Source: Alcaligenes pakistanensis
Lineage (GTDB): Bacteria > Pseudomonadota > Gammaproteobacteria > Burkholderiales > Burkholderiaceae_B
Assembly (NCBI RefSeq): GCF_014652815.1
Contig: NZ_BMZN01000003.1
Location: 1 to 64,000, forward strand
DNA length: 64,000 nt
Direction of reading: 5' to 3'
Of this stretch, positions 35,954 to 45,252 are shown in pieces. Under the pieces are notes generated by a model. That model searched no databases and was not told the origin of the DNA. It saw only the letters and a list, made by a program, of their open reading frames with translations. Numbering within the stretch: position 1 is the first letter of the stretch; each line of letters opens with the position of its first letter. The translations under genes and the position numbers were made by a program.

Positions 35954-36940
35954 TTACAGCAGCTCTTTACGCAACTGCGCAGGCGACTTGGGCGAGAGCA
36001 GGCCTGGGGCCACATCCAACACCGTTTGAGCACCGATTTGCCCTTGCTGATTCATGCGGTAAGCGGCACGGGCGTAGGCCACCAGCACGCTGGAGGTGAA
36101 CTCTGGATTGCTACCCAGATTCAGCGCGTACTCCACGACCTGCTGCGAGCCTGAACCCGACTGACCGCTACGGATCACAAAACCACCGTGTGGCATAGCG
36201 GCGTGATCGCGGGCCAGGGTTTCGGCGTCAATGAAGTTCACTTCGGTGTCGTAGTCTGCGAAGTAATCAGGCATGGTCACAATAGCGTCACGCACCGTGT
36301 CCGCATCTGCGCCCTGCTCCAGCACGACGAAGCACTGACGCTTGTGTTTTTCGCGGGTGCTCAGTTCTGGCTGCTCGCCATTACGCACGCGCTGTACTGC
36401 CGCTTCGATAGGCAAGGTGTATTGCACACCACCGGCCACGCCAGCCACACGACGGATCGCATCCGAATGACCTTGGCTCAGGCCCTTGCCCCAGAAGGTG
36501 TACGTTTGGCCGACCGGCAACACGCATTCGCCATACAAGCGGTTCAGCGAGAACAAGCCTGGGTCCCAACCTACCGCGATCAGGGCCGTGGTACCAGCAC
36601 CCTGAGCGGCTGCATCGACCGCTGCATGGTATTCAGGGATGCGGGCGTGGGTGTCAAAGCTGTCGACGGTGGTAAACCAGCGCGCCAAGGCCGGGCCTTG
36701 CTCGGGCAGGTCATTTTTAGAGCCACCACAGAGAATCAACACGTCAATATCATTGCGGTACTGTTCAATCTGATCCAGGGAGCGCACAGGCACACCTGCA
36801 CTTTGCAGACGCAGGGAAGCAGGGTCACGACGAGTAAAAACGCTGACCAGTTCCATGTCCGGGTTTTGTGCCAGGGCCAGCTCTACGCCTCGCCCTAAAT
36901 TGCCGTAACCTGCAATACCGACACGGATTTTGCTACTCAT
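35954..36940 (-). CDS. ddh: meso-diaminopimelate D-dehydrogenase
   Basis: A 328-residue NADP-dependent enzyme that interconverts L-tetrahydrodipicolinate plus ammonia and meso-2,6-diaminopimelate. The nucleotide motif is GYGNLG (residues 11-16), and substrate-region features include SVDSFDTHARIPEYH, VGWDPGLFSLNR, GKGLSQGHSDAIRR and TMPDYFADYD. This one-step route bypasses the succinylase branch of lysine and peptidoglycan synthesis and occurs in a limited set of bacteria. An AAGGAA site precedes the ATG. It lies 63 bp downstream of a LysE/LeuE-type exporter gene on the same strand. Confidence 0.92.
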   Translation of the reverse strand: MSSKIRVGIAGYGNLGRGVELALAQNPDMELVSVFTRRDPASLRLQSAGVPVRSLDQIEQYRNDIDVLILCGGSKNDLPEQGPALARWFTTVDSFDTHARIPEYHAAVDAAAQGAGTTALIAVGWDPGLFSLNRLYGECVLPVGQTYTFWGKGLSQGHSDAIRRVAGVAGGVQYTLPIEAAVQRVRNGEQPELSTREKHKRQCFVVLEQGADADTVRDAIVTMPDYFADYDTEVNFIDAETLARDHAAMPHGGFVIRSGQSGSGSQQVVEYALNLGSNPEFTSSVLVAYARAAYRMNQQGQIGAQTVLDVAPGLLSPKSPAQLRKELL

Positions 36941-37003
36941 GGTGTTTTCCTTAAAACTGATAAATAAGTGCTGTCAGAACTGCTGCGCCCTGAAGCGGCC
37001 CGC

Positions 37004-37639
37004 TTAGTCGCTGATCATACGGGCAGCAAAGCCCATAAACAGCAAGCCTACCGAACCATTGCCCATCCGGGACAGACGTTGATGACGCCGGAAAATCCCT
37101 GCCAGACGATCGCCGCCAAAGATCAGCAAAGACAAATAGCAAATGCTGATCACCTCCACCACCAGGCCCAGAAGCATGAACGCCAGCCCCGTGTGGCCTG
37201 CCGACGGATCGACGAACTGTACGAAAAAGGACAGGAAAAACAAGATGGCCTTGGGGTTCAACAAACTAAGGAACAAGGCTTTGCGAAAGCGCGTTTCGTG
37301 ACGCAAACGCGTGTCCACGGACTGCACCGGGCCACCTTGTCTGAAGGCCGACTGTAACAGCCGCACGCCCAAGTACAAGAGATAGGCCGCGCCCAGCCAG
37401 CGTATGCCCATATACAACATAGGCAAAGTCTTGAGCAGCGATGCGGCGCCCAGAGCAGTTAGCGTCATCAAAATGCCGTCGCCTACCACTACGCCCAGAG
37501 CGGCTTTGTAACCCTCGCGCACGCCGTGCCCTGCGCCACTGGCCAGTACATATAAAGAATTAGGTCCGGGCAGCAGCACAATAAACACCGTGCCCACCAC
37601 AAAAGCCCAGAAATTGATAATACCGATTTGTTCGAGCAC
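37004..37639 (-). CDS. LysE/RhtB-family amino-acid exporter (LeuE-like)
   Basis: A 211-residue exporter with about six helices. VLLPGPNSLYVLASGAGHGVREGYKAALGVVVGD (about residues 22-55) is the family N-terminal signature. It starts with GTG at 37639. The next gene on the strand, 63 bp away, is diaminopimelate dehydrogenase, so export of a lysine-pathway or related amino acid is a reasonable guess; LeuE relatives export leucine and other neutral amino acids. Confidence 0.85.
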   Translation of the reverse strand: MLEQIGIINFWAFVVGTVFIVLLPGPNSLYVLASGAGHGVREGYKAALGVVVGDGILMTLTALGAASLLKTLPMLYMGIRWLGAAYLLYLGVRLLQSAFRQGGPVQSVDTRLRHETRFRKALFLSLLNPKAILFFLSFFVQFVDPSAGHTGLAFMLLGLVVEVISICYLSLLIFGGDRLAGIFRRHQRLSRMGNGSVGLLFMGFAARMISD

Positions 37640-37681
37640 GTCGGCCTCGCTAAACGCAGCAGAATGTGCGATTTTAGCGCT

Positions 37682-37718
37682 AAAAAAATGCCCCTGGCAC
37701 GGGTGGGATGCCAGGGGC
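37682..37718 (-). terminator. intrinsic terminator after the CoA-transferase gene
   Basis: On the minus strand GCCCCTGGCA pairs with TGCCAGGGGC (37690-37699/37709-37718) and is followed by seven Ts. Confidence 0.88.
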
Positions 37719-37785
37719 GATCAGGTCAGTTTGTAAGGTCTACGCTGCCGGACTGACTCGGCTGCGCATTACCAGACCTGATGGA

Positions 37786-39309
37786 CTACGCAGTGGCAAG
37801 TTCCTGGGTCTGGAACTGCTCCTGTTTCATGGTGCCTTGTTGCTGAAAACGAACATGCCAGGACAAGGCTTCTTCCAGGATGTGGGGCGTATGGCCGCCA
37901 CGTTCGCTGGCGCGCTCAACATAGTCCAGCAAGGCAGGACGGTAGTCGGGGTGAGCACATTTTTCGATAATGACGCGTGCCCGTTCGCGCGGTGCCAGAC
38001 CACGCAAATCAGCCAAACCCCACTCGGAAACCAGCACAGCCACATCATGCTCACAGTGATCTACATGCGATGCCATAGGCACCACACTGGAGATCGCACC
38101 GTCTTTGGCGACAGACTTGCTGACAAAAATAGACAGGTGGGCGTTACGGGCGAAATCACCGGAACCACCAATGCCATTCATCATGTGGGTGCCACAGACG
38201 TGGGTGGAGTTCACATTGCCGTAAATATCAAACTCCAGCGCCGTGTTGATCGCAATAATGCCCAGTCGACGTACCAACTCTGGGTGATTACTGATTTCCT
38301 GCGGACGCAGTACCAGCTTGTCACGGTAGCTATCCAGACCTTCCAGGAATTTTGCCATTTTGGGGGCAGACAAGGTCAAGGACGAAGCCGAAGCAAAGCT
38401 CAACTGACCGGAGTCCAACATGGCAATCGCGCTGTCCTGCAAGACTTCCGAATACATCTTCAGGTCGGTAAAGGGTGAATCCAGCAGGCCATAAGTCACG
38501 GCATTGGCGATCGTCCCGATACCTACCTGCAAAGGCAGCAAGGACTGGCTCATACGGCCAGCATCCACTTCGCCTTTCAGGAACTCGATAATGTGACCGG
38601 CAATCGCCTGGGTTTCTTCATCAGGAGGCAGCACGCTGGAGGGGCTGTCCAAAGCATCGGTCACCACAATACCCACGATACGGGAAGGATCAACCTGAAT
38701 GGCGGTGGTGCCAATACGCTGGTCCACATCCGTCAATTCAATAGGCTGGCGATTAGGGCGGGCCTCAGGCACATAAATATCGTGCAAGCCTTCCATTTCC
38801 ACCGGCATGCTCAGATTCAGCTCAACGATGATCTGTTTGGCTTGCTGAGCGAAACTAGCCGAGTTGCCTACCGAAGTCGTCGGCACAATAGCGCCGGTTT
38901 CGGTGATGGCTACGGCTTCAATGACTGCAATATCGATAGCGGGCAGGTTGCCCGAGCGCATGTGCTCAACGGTCAAAGACAGGTGCTGATCGGTAAAAAG
39001 AACTTTGCCCTCATTGATATGACGGCGCAGCACGGAGTCCACCTGGAATGGCGAGCGGCGGGCCAACACACCAGCTTCTGCCATCATGCCGTCGCTATCA
39101 TTACCTAGCGACGCGCCAGTTACCACGTTCAGTTTTAACTGCTCGGTCTGGGCACGTTCGGCCAAGGCTCGAGGCATAACCTTACAGTCCCCTGCTCGGG
39201 TAAAACCGCTCATCCCAACATTCATCCCGTCTTTGAAGAAGGCGACTGCCTCCTGAGCGGTCATGACTTTGCCTTCCAATTCGGGGGAACGAATGCGATC
39301 CTTGAACAT
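37786..39309 (-). CDS. acetyl-CoA hydrolase/succinyl-CoA:acetate CoA-transferase
   Basis: A 507-residue enzyme of the Ach1/Cat1/AarC group that moves CoA between short carboxylic acids, typically succinyl-CoA plus acetate to acetyl-CoA plus succinate. Features include GMSGFTRAGDCKVMPRAL near the N-terminus, the catalytic-region pattern EFDIYGNVNSTHVCGTHMMNGIGGSGDFARN, and SEWGLADLRGLAPRERA. The start at 39309 follows CAGGAG; the frame is open further upstream but begins atypically. It is divergent from a LysR gene that may control it. Together with pta-ackA it gives a second acetate-activation route. Confidence 0.88.
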   Translation of the reverse strand: MFKDRIRSPELEGKVMTAQEAVAFFKDGMNVGMSGFTRAGDCKVMPRALAERAQTEQLKLNVVTGASLGNDSDGMMAEAGVLARRSPFQVDSVLRRHINEGKVLFTDQHLSLTVEHMRSGNLPAIDIAVIEAVAITETGAIVPTTSVGNSASFAQQAKQIIVELNLSMPVEMEGLHDIYVPEARPNRQPIELTDVDQRIGTTAIQVDPSRIVGIVVTDALDSPSSVLPPDEETQAIAGHIIEFLKGEVDAGRMSQSLLPLQVGIGTIANAVTYGLLDSPFTDLKMYSEVLQDSAIAMLDSGQLSFASASSLTLSAPKMAKFLEGLDSYRDKLVLRPQEISNHPELVRRLGIIAINTALEFDIYGNVNSTHVCGTHMMNGIGGSGDFARNAHLSIFVSKSVAKDGAISSVVPMASHVDHCEHDVAVLVSEWGLADLRGLAPRERARVIIEKCAHPDYRPALLDYVERASERGGHTPHILEEALSWHVRFQQQGTMKQEQFQTQELATA

Positions 39310-39571
39310 CGTGTGCTCCTGTCTCTGTGTCATTGATCTACCTGTTGTTGCTTTCGGAAGGAGCCGGGGCCGAAAGCGCCGAGCGAGATCTTCACGCAAC
39401 AGAACGACAACTCGCTTTTAAAGGGCAGGCCCTTGAGGCCGCGTTTAAAAGCCGAAATCGCCCTGACCACAGGCGTTTATGTTTTTTGAACAAAGTCAGC
39501 ATAGCATCGCCATAATGAATAAAATAACTCATACGAAGTCGTAAAAGTCATAGACAAAAAGGTAGCTAAAT

Positions 39572-40480
39572 ATGGATATCCGATCCTTGCGATATTTCAT
39601 TGAAACCGTTAAACATCAAAGCTTTACGCAAGCAGCGCAAAGTTTGAATGTGACTCAATCGACCATCAGCAAGATGGTTAAACAGCTGGAAGATGAGCTG
39701 GGTGAGCCTTTATTGATTCGCGATCACCGTCAGTTGCAACTGACTGATTGCGGCAAAGTGGTGCTGGAGCGTGGGCAAGAGGTTTTGCAGAGCATGCAAG
39801 GGCTGTTGCGGGAGGTTCACGAGGTTCAGGCCCTGCAACGCGGTCGTCTGGATCTGGGGATTCCGCCCATGATTAATGTGTTATTTACGGAAGTACTCAA
39901 GACTTTCAAGAACCGGCATCCGCAGATTGAGCTGATTCTGCACGAAGAGACCGGCATGGGGATTGAGCGCATGGTGGCAGCGGGTACGGTTGAAATGGGC
40001 TTGAGTATTTTGCCCTTGGGGCCGGAGCTGAATGTGTCAGCTACACCTGTTGCGAAACATGCGGTTTGGGCGATTGCTCATAAGGATTTGCTTGCTGGTT
40101 CGCAGAAGAAAATCAAGCTACGGGAGCTGGAGAAGCATCCGCTGATTTTTCTGGGTGAAGACTATGCCCTGACCCGTATGTTGCGGCGCGCTTTTGCTCA
40201 CGCAGGTTTGCGAGCAAATATTGCCGCACAAAGCAATCAATGGGATTGGGTGGCTTCTATGGCGCAGGCAGGCATGGGGGTGGCCTTGTTGCCTCAGCCG
40301 TTTCTGTCTCGGCTGGAACCGGGGGATTGGGTTGCCAAGGAAGTGGTGGACCCAGCTTTGAATTGGGAGGTTGCCTTGCTCTGGAATGGACGATATCTGT
40401 CGCAGGCAGCCAGAGCATGGCTACAAGTCTGTGCTGATGTATTGGGTGGGAATTGGCCGGAGCTTGAAGGGGATCTGTAG
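39572..40480 (+). CDS. LysR-family transcriptional regulator
   Basis: A 302-residue regulator with an N-terminal winged helix (LRYFIETVKHQSFTQAAQSLNVTQSTISKMVKQLEDELG, about residues 5-43) and a LysR substrate-binding domain (about 90-295). It is divergent from the CoA-transferase gene with a 262-bp gap containing the imperfect inverted repeat ATGAAT/ACTCAT (39515-39520/39527-39532), so it probably controls that gene. The effector is unknown. Confidence 0.88.
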   Translation: MDIRSLRYFIETVKHQSFTQAAQSLNVTQSTISKMVKQLEDELGEPLLIRDHRQLQLTDCGKVVLERGQEVLQSMQGLLREVHEVQALQRGRLDLGIPPMINVLFTEVLKTFKNRHPQIELILHEETGMGIERMVAAGTVEMGLSILPLGPELNVSATPVAKHAVWAIAHKDLLAGSQKKIKLRELEKHPLIFLGEDYALTRMLRRAFAHAGLRANIAAQSNQWDWVASMAQAGMGVALLPQPFLSRLEPGDWVAKEVVDPALNWEVALLWNGRYLSQAARAWLQVCADVLGGNWPELEGDL

Positions 40481-40854
40481 CAGGGCTTGGATTAATCCGC
40501 AGGCACTCTCATAAAGCACCACTGCTGCGGCCTGTGGTTTATAGCGTCAGCAAGCATGAAGCCAACTTCTAAGCCCGAGACGGTATATGCAGTAAGGATG
40601 TGTTTATATGCAAAGCTGAATCACAAACCAGCATCAGCACATTCAAATTAGAGCAAGATGACCATGCTTGGCCACTGCACCAAAAAAATGTGCGAACAGG
40701 TAGATGCTTAATTTCCAGACAAGCGATCGACCGACAAGTAAACACGAAGCAATAAATGGACAGACAAATAGATAGATAGGCCAACAGAAAGCAAAAACCC
40801 AGCCAATTTCTCGTACATAGAACGGCTGAAAAATCGCGGCATCTCATGCATTGA
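40481..40854. other. intergenic stretch left of repeat copy B
   Basis: No supported gene. The stretch is AT-richer than its neighbours and contains GATA/GACA-like low-complexity sequence around 40740-40785. A frame on the minus strand (40569-40847) has no ribosome-binding site or family resemblance and is not called. Confidence 0.5.
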
Positions 40855-41088
40855 GCCGCTCAAGCCGTCCGCCCTGGCCTCGGGGCTTGACTACTTGCCG
40901 GTGCTGCGCACCGGTGCCCTTGCCTGTTCTGGAATCCGGGCGCCCTGTGAACTCCCGGGGTGCTTGGTCCCCCGGACCAAGTACAAGCGTCCCGCTCGAA
41001 CAGCACAGGGCTTGCATCCCGGATTCCAGAACAGCCCGCGGCAAGCAGTCTGAATTGCCCCGAGGCCAGGGCGGACGGCTTGAGCGGC
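40855..41088 (+). repeat. large folded palindromic element, copy B (best-formed)
   Basis: Copy B of the three-member family. P1 pairs 40855-40886 with 41057-41088 as a perfect 32-bp stem. P2 pairs CTTG (40894-40897, extendable to CTTGCC) with CAAG (41042-41045). P3 is the hairpin 40898-40904/40908-40914. P4 pairs 40924-40940 with 41018-41034 (perfect, 17 bp). P5 pairs GCCCTGTG (40942-40949) with 41004-41011. P6 is the 11-bp hairpin 40960-40970/40974-40984 with loop CCC. The unpaired words TGCCCTTG, GAACTC and AACAGCA are conserved. It lies between the 3' ends of a LysR gene and ahpF. Confidence 0.88.
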
Positions 41089-41133
41089 GTCTTTCCTGAG
41101 GCGACTTTCCCCCAGAACCTCTGCACATCACAG

Positions 41134-41170
41134 ACAAAAAAAGAGCCACCCCAAACAGGGTGGCCCTCTC
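41134..41170 (-). terminator. intrinsic terminator after ahpF
   Basis: On the minus strand GCCACCC pairs with GGGTGGC (41145-41151/41158-41164), followed by a T run (A run at 41136-41142). It shows that ahpF does not need the adjacent repeat for termination. Confidence 0.85.
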
Positions 41171-41199
41171 AACCAGCTAAGTCCAACAATCAGAAAAAC

Positions 41200-42792
41200 T
41201 TAGGCAGTAACTTTCTCAGCGACAGGCTCTTCAACCTCAGCCGAACTACGGATCAGGTAATCGAAAGCACTCAAAGCAGCCTTGGCACCTTCACCAGCGG
41301 CAATCACGATCTGCTTGAAAGGCACAGTCGTCACGTCACCAGCAGCAAACACCCCTGCCAGCGAAGTAGCACCACGAGCATCAACCTCGATCTCGCCATG
41401 GCGCGACAAACCAACATCGCTGCCCTTGAGCCATTCCGTGTTTGGCACCAGACCAATCTGAACAAACACACCATCCAGCTTCAGGCTCTTGGCTTCCTGA
41501 GTCTGACGATCCAGGTAATTCAAACCAACCACCTTGGTGCCATCACCCAGAACTTCCGTCGTCTGAGCCTGCATGATGATCGACACATTAGGCAAACTGC
41601 GCAGCTTGGACTGCAAAACCTGATCAGCGCGCAAAGTATCACCAAACTCGATCAAAGTAACGTGCTTGACCAGACCAGCCAGATCAATCGCCGCTTCTAC
41701 GCCGGAGTTGCCACCACCGACCACCGCAACATCCTTGCCCTTAAACAAAGGACCATCGCAGTGCGGGCAGTAAGCCACTCCACGGTTACGGTAATCCTGC
41801 TCACCAGGAACATTCAGCTCACGCCAGCGGGCACCGGTCGCCAGAATGACAGACTTGGCCTTTAACTGAGCTCCGCCATCCACATCCACAATGACCTGCT
41901 TGCCTTCACGGCGAATGCCCTTAGCACGATGCAGATTCATGATGTCCACATCGTAAGTTTTAACGTGCTGCTCCAAGGCCGTAGCAAAGGCGGGGCCATT
42001 GGTTTCAACCACCGAGATGTAGTTCTCGATCGACATAGTGTCCAGAACCTGGCCACCAAAACGCTCGGCCAACACACCAGTACGAATACCCTTGCGAGCT
42101 GCATACACAGCAGCAGCGGCACCCGCAGGGCCTCCACCAACAATCAGCACATCAAACTCGTCCTTGGAATTCAAAGCCTCAGCACGTGCCGAGTTATCGC
42201 CCGTATCCAGCTTGGCCAGCAATTCCTCTGCGCTAGCGCGGCCTTGATGGAACATTTCGCCATTCAAGAACACCGCCGGCACCGACATAATATTGCGCTG
42301 CTGAACCTCGTCCTGGAACAGGGCACCGTCAATCGCCACGTGCTTGATACGTGGGTTGATTACGGACATGGCGTTCAGAGCCTGCACTACGTCAGGACAG
42401 TTCTGGCACGACAGCGAGAAATACGTTTCAAAAACAAAGTCGCCGGGCAGATTACGGATCTGCTCAATCACAGCGGCATCCAGCTTGATTTCATGGCCGC
42501 CCACTTGCAGCAGGGCCAGAATTAAAGAAGTAAATTCGTGTCCCATCGGCAAACCTGCAAAGCTCACGCTAATGTCAGTGCCGGGACGGTTAATCTGGAA
42601 GGAAGGCTTGCGCTCTTGCGCATCCGCATCTTCGCGATAGCTGGTCTTGTCGGACAGACCATCAATTTCTTGCAACAGTTCGCGCAGCTCGACGGACTTG
42701 GCGCCAGTATCCAGCGTCGCAACGATCTCGATCGGTTGCGTGATCTTCTCGAGGTAAGCCTTCAATTGAGTTTTGATGTTTGCATCTAACAT
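41200..42792 (-). CDS. ahpF: alkyl hydroperoxide reductase subunit F
   Basis: A 530-residue flavoprotein disulfide reductase that regenerates AhpC. The N-terminal double thioredoxin-like domain has the redox pair Cys129/Cys132 (CQNC). The C-terminal thioredoxin-reductase part has FAD motif GGGPAG (219-224), the redox pair Cys342/Cys345 (CPHC) and NAD motif GGGNSG. Length and cysteine spacing match enterobacterial AhpF. It lies about 120 bp downstream of ahpC on the same strand. Confidence 0.96.
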   Translation of the reverse strand: MLDANIKTQLKAYLEKITQPIEIVATLDTGAKSVELRELLQEIDGLSDKTSYREDADAQERKPSFQINRPGTDISVSFAGLPMGHEFTSLILALLQVGGHEIKLDAAVIEQIRNLPGDFVFETYFSLSCQNCPDVVQALNAMSVINPRIKHVAIDGALFQDEVQQRNIMSVPAVFLNGEMFHQGRASAEELLAKLDTGDNSARAEALNSKDEFDVLIVGGGPAGAAAAVYAARKGIRTGVLAERFGGQVLDTMSIENYISVVETNGPAFATALEQHVKTYDVDIMNLHRAKGIRREGKQVIVDVDGGAQLKAKSVILATGARWRELNVPGEQDYRNRGVAYCPHCDGPLFKGKDVAVVGGGNSGVEAAIDLAGLVKHVTLIEFGDTLRADQVLQSKLRSLPNVSIIMQAQTTEVLGDGTKVVGLNYLDRQTQEAKSLKLDGVFVQIGLVPNTEWLKGSDVGLSRHGEIEVDARGATSLAGVFAAGDVTTVPFKQIVIAAGEGAKAALSAFDYLIRSSAEVEEPVAEKVTA

Positions 42793-42908
42793 GTGAAACG
42801 CCCTTTATCCTGTACTGAACGAAACAACTTGAGGTGCCTGAACCGGTCAGGCACCGGGGTGGCGGCGCACCGCGCCGACCACCACTAAAGACCCGTGTTT
42901 AAAAGGTC

Positions 42909-43472
42909 TTAGATCTTGCCAACCAGATCCAGGGAAGGAGTCAGCGTCTTGGCGCCTTCTTCCCATTTGGCTGGGCAGACTTCACCGGGGTGAGCGGCGA
43001 TGTACTGAGCAGCCTTAACTTTGCGCAGCAGCTCGGAAGCCACACGGCCGATGCCGTTGTCGTGGATTTCCAGAACCTTGATTTCGCCTTCTGGGTTCAC
43101 CACGAACGTACCGCGCAGAGCGATACCTTCTTCTTCAATCAGCACTTCAAAGTTGCGCGACAGCTGATGGGTTGGGTCAGCAATCATTGGGTAGTTAACT
43201 TTGCCGATGGCGTCCGAGGTGTCGTGCCATGCTTTGTGAGCAAAGTGAGTGTCGGTGGACACGGAGTAAACTTCTACGCCCATTTTTTGGAACTCAGCGT
43301 AGTTCTCGGCCAAGTCTTCCAGTTCGGTTGGGCAAACAAACGTAAAGTCGGCTGGGTAGAAAACGAAAACAGACCACTTACCCGCAACGGTTTCGTTGCT
43401 GACTTCGATAAATTTGCCGTTGTGAAAAGCGTTGGCTTTAAAAGGTTTGATGACGGTGTTGATCAAAGACAT
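42909..43472 (-). CDS. ahpC: alkyl hydroperoxide reductase subunit C (2-Cys peroxiredoxin)
   Basis: A 187-residue peroxiredoxin that reduces hydrogen peroxide, organic peroxides and peroxynitrite. The peroxidatic Cys47 is in FVCPTE and the resolving Cys166 in EVCPAKW. GGVG- and YF-type features that make some peroxiredoxins sensitive to overoxidation are not clearly present. Promoter and an OxyR-like site lie immediately upstream. It is recycled by AhpF encoded downstream. Confidence 0.97.
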   Translation of the reverse strand: MSLINTVIKPFKANAFHNGKFIEVSNETVAGKWSVFVFYPADFTFVCPTELEDLAENYAEFQKMGVEVYSVSTDTHFAHKAWHDTSDAIGKVNYPMIADPTHQLSRNFEVLIEEEGIALRGTFVVNPEGEIKVLEIHDNGIGRVASELLRKVKAAQYIAAHPGEVCPAKWEEGAKTLTPSLDLVGKI

Positions 43473-43511
43473 ACATGCTCCGGTGAGTGATTAATCATTG
43501 ACAGTAAAGCC

Positions 43512-43540
43512 ATTATAGGAAGCCACTGTCGATTAGTAAA
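43512..43540 (-). promoter_or_regulatory. ahpC promoter
   Basis: On the minus strand -10 TATAAT (43512-43517) is exact; the -35 position 17 bp upstream reads TTTACT (43535-43540), weak, as expected for an activator-dependent promoter. The -10 is about 40 bp before the ahpC start. Confidence 0.65.
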
Positions 43541-43577
43541 ATTGATTAATGCAATAACGCTCATTGCTATTAGCTAT
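43541..43577 (-). promoter_or_regulatory. OxyR-like binding site upstream of ahpC
   Basis: On the minus strand the order is ATAG, seven bases, CAAT, seven bases, ATTG, seven bases, CAAT. This keeps the four-element, seven-base spacing of the OxyR consensus (ATAG-N7-CTAT-N7-ATAG-N7-CTAT) with one change in each of the last three elements. It abuts the weak -35, the usual place for OxyR activation. No oxyR gene is in the window. Confidence 0.65.
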
Positions 43578-43663
43578 CGCACTCCGCATACGAGTTTCTT
43601 TCTATGCGTCGCACAGACTTATGCTAACAGAGCTAGATGACAGTGCAACTATCAGCGTTCAAG

Positions 43664-45100
43664 CTATAAGGCTACTTCGCTGGGCACCGTAGAAGAAGGC
43701 GGCTTGGCACTGGCTAAACAGCGCGCAAAATCACGCCAAAACTGCACATCGTCGCCTAAAGAAACGTTGATACGCATATAAGTAGATGGTTGCTGTTGCG
43801 GCGAAAACAAGGCTCCCGGCACCAATAAATGTCCCGGACGCCCTAAGGTGCGGATCAAACTTTCCGTATCCACACCCGTATCCACCCAGACAAACATACC
43901 CGCCTGGGGCGGTGCATCCGGCGCCAAACCCAATTGAGCCAGTTGCTCCAAGGTTCGGTGCCTGTCGCTATCGGCATGACGCCGCAAGCGCTCCAAGTGT
44001 TTGCGATAGGGGCCGTCTACCAGCACCCGGTGAATAACCCGCTCACCCAACTCCGGAGAAGTCAGCCCCGCGAGCATTTTCAGATTGACCAAGGCCTGTA
44101 AAAGCTCTGGAGCGGCAGCCATATACGCCACCCGCAAACCAGCCGCCATCACCTTGGAATAGCCTCCCACCAAAGTGACACGGTTCAGCTGATCCAATTG
44201 AGCCAGGCGACACGCTGGATGGGCATGCAGCTCGCTATAGGTGTCGTCTTCAATAATGTGAAAGTCCCAGGTCTGAGCTAGAGTCAGGATACTGTGCGCC
44301 ACCGCCGGGCTTAAACTAAAGCCGGTAGGGTTATGCACCACCGTATTCAAGATGACCAGACGCGGACGATGCTCACGCGCCAGTTGCTCCAGTACCGCCA
44401 GGTCCGGGCCATCAGCACGTCGCGGTAGGCTCAACACCCGCACATCCACCACCGCTAAACGGGCGAATAGCAAATACCAGGCCGGATCCTCCACAACAAC
44501 GGCATCGCCAGGGCGCAACCAATGGCGCAGAAGCAAATCCAGTGCCTGCGTCACCCCACTGCACAATAAAAGCTGCGTATCCGGATCAGCCTGTATGCCA
44601 CCATCTTCCAGCTGCCCAGCAATATGCTGCCGCAAAGGGCGATAACCATGCGAATGCCCATAGCCCAGCAAGTTCGAGCCCGCGCTGCGACTGACCTGCC
44701 GCAAGGCGGCCAGAATCATATCGTTGTCCAGCCACTGACGGGGAATGCCCGCACTGTCGCTATGCCCCATAAAACTGTTCAACATCCAGTTCACATCGAT
44801 CTTGCGCGGCTCATTCTTTTCCACATGCAAGGACTCGGAACGCAAACGTCGAGGACTACGTACGCGTACAAAAAATCCTGACCCTGGGCGGGATTCCACC
44901 AATCCCAGTGCCATCAACTTGTCGTAAGCGGCCACCACGGTATGGGTACTGACACCCGCAGATTGCGCCAGACGGCGTACCGAGGGCAAACGGCTGCCGC
45001 CGCGATAGCGGATATGCAGGGCCTGCTGCACCCAGGCCACCAACTGATCGCTAAGCGTGTTGTCCGAGCCCCGAACAGGCTGCCAATCCATCCATTCCAT
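43664..45100 (-). CDS. MocR-type regulator (GntR helix plus aminotransferase domain)
   Basis: A 478-residue chimeric regulator. A GntR winged helix occupies about 10-78 (RGGSRLPSVRRLAQSAGVSTHTVVAAYDKL). A fold-type I aminotransferase domain follows (about 110-470), with the PLP-binding lysine in GGYSKVMAAGLRVAY. Such proteins sense PLP-linked amino compounds and control genes for vitamin B6, GABA or exporters. It is divergent from an EamA exporter with a gap of about 150 bp, a frequent pairing in which the regulator controls the exporter. Confidence 0.88.
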   Translation of the reverse strand: MEWMDWQPVRGSDNTLSDQLVAWVQQALHIRYRGGSRLPSVRRLAQSAGVSTHTVVAAYDKLMALGLVESRPGSGFFVRVRSPRRLRSESLHVEKNEPRKIDVNWMLNSFMGHSDSAGIPRQWLDNDMILAALRQVSRSAGSNLLGYGHSHGYRPLRQHIAGQLEDGGIQADPDTQLLLCSGVTQALDLLLRHWLRPGDAVVVEDPAWYLLFARLAVVDVRVLSLPRRADGPDLAVLEQLAREHRPRLVILNTVVHNPTGFSLSPAVAHSILTLAQTWDFHIIEDDTYSELHAHPACRLAQLDQLNRVTLVGGYSKVMAAGLRVAYMAAAPELLQALVNLKMLAGLTSPELGERVIHRVLVDGPYRKHLERLRRHADSDRHRTLEQLAQLGLAPDAPPQAGMFVWVDTGVDTESLIRTLGRPGHLLVPGALFSPQQQPSTYMRINVSLGDDVQFWRDFARCLASAKPPSSTVPSEVAL

Positions 45101-45252
45101 GATGCTGCCCTTTTATAGAGGAAACCGACTGTAGCGGAAGTTTGACCAGTACAGCTTGAGCCACTGATTGAACAACTGTACTGCAACTGTATCGCTTATT
45201 TATTTTAAGCTCAAAGCTGTGAACAACCTATCTTCCCTACGTGGTGATTTCC

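Noticed and set aside
40844-41149. Open frames on both strands across repeat copy B
   Set aside because: A long palindrome opens mirrored frames on both strands; stems and loops, not codons, are conserved between copies.
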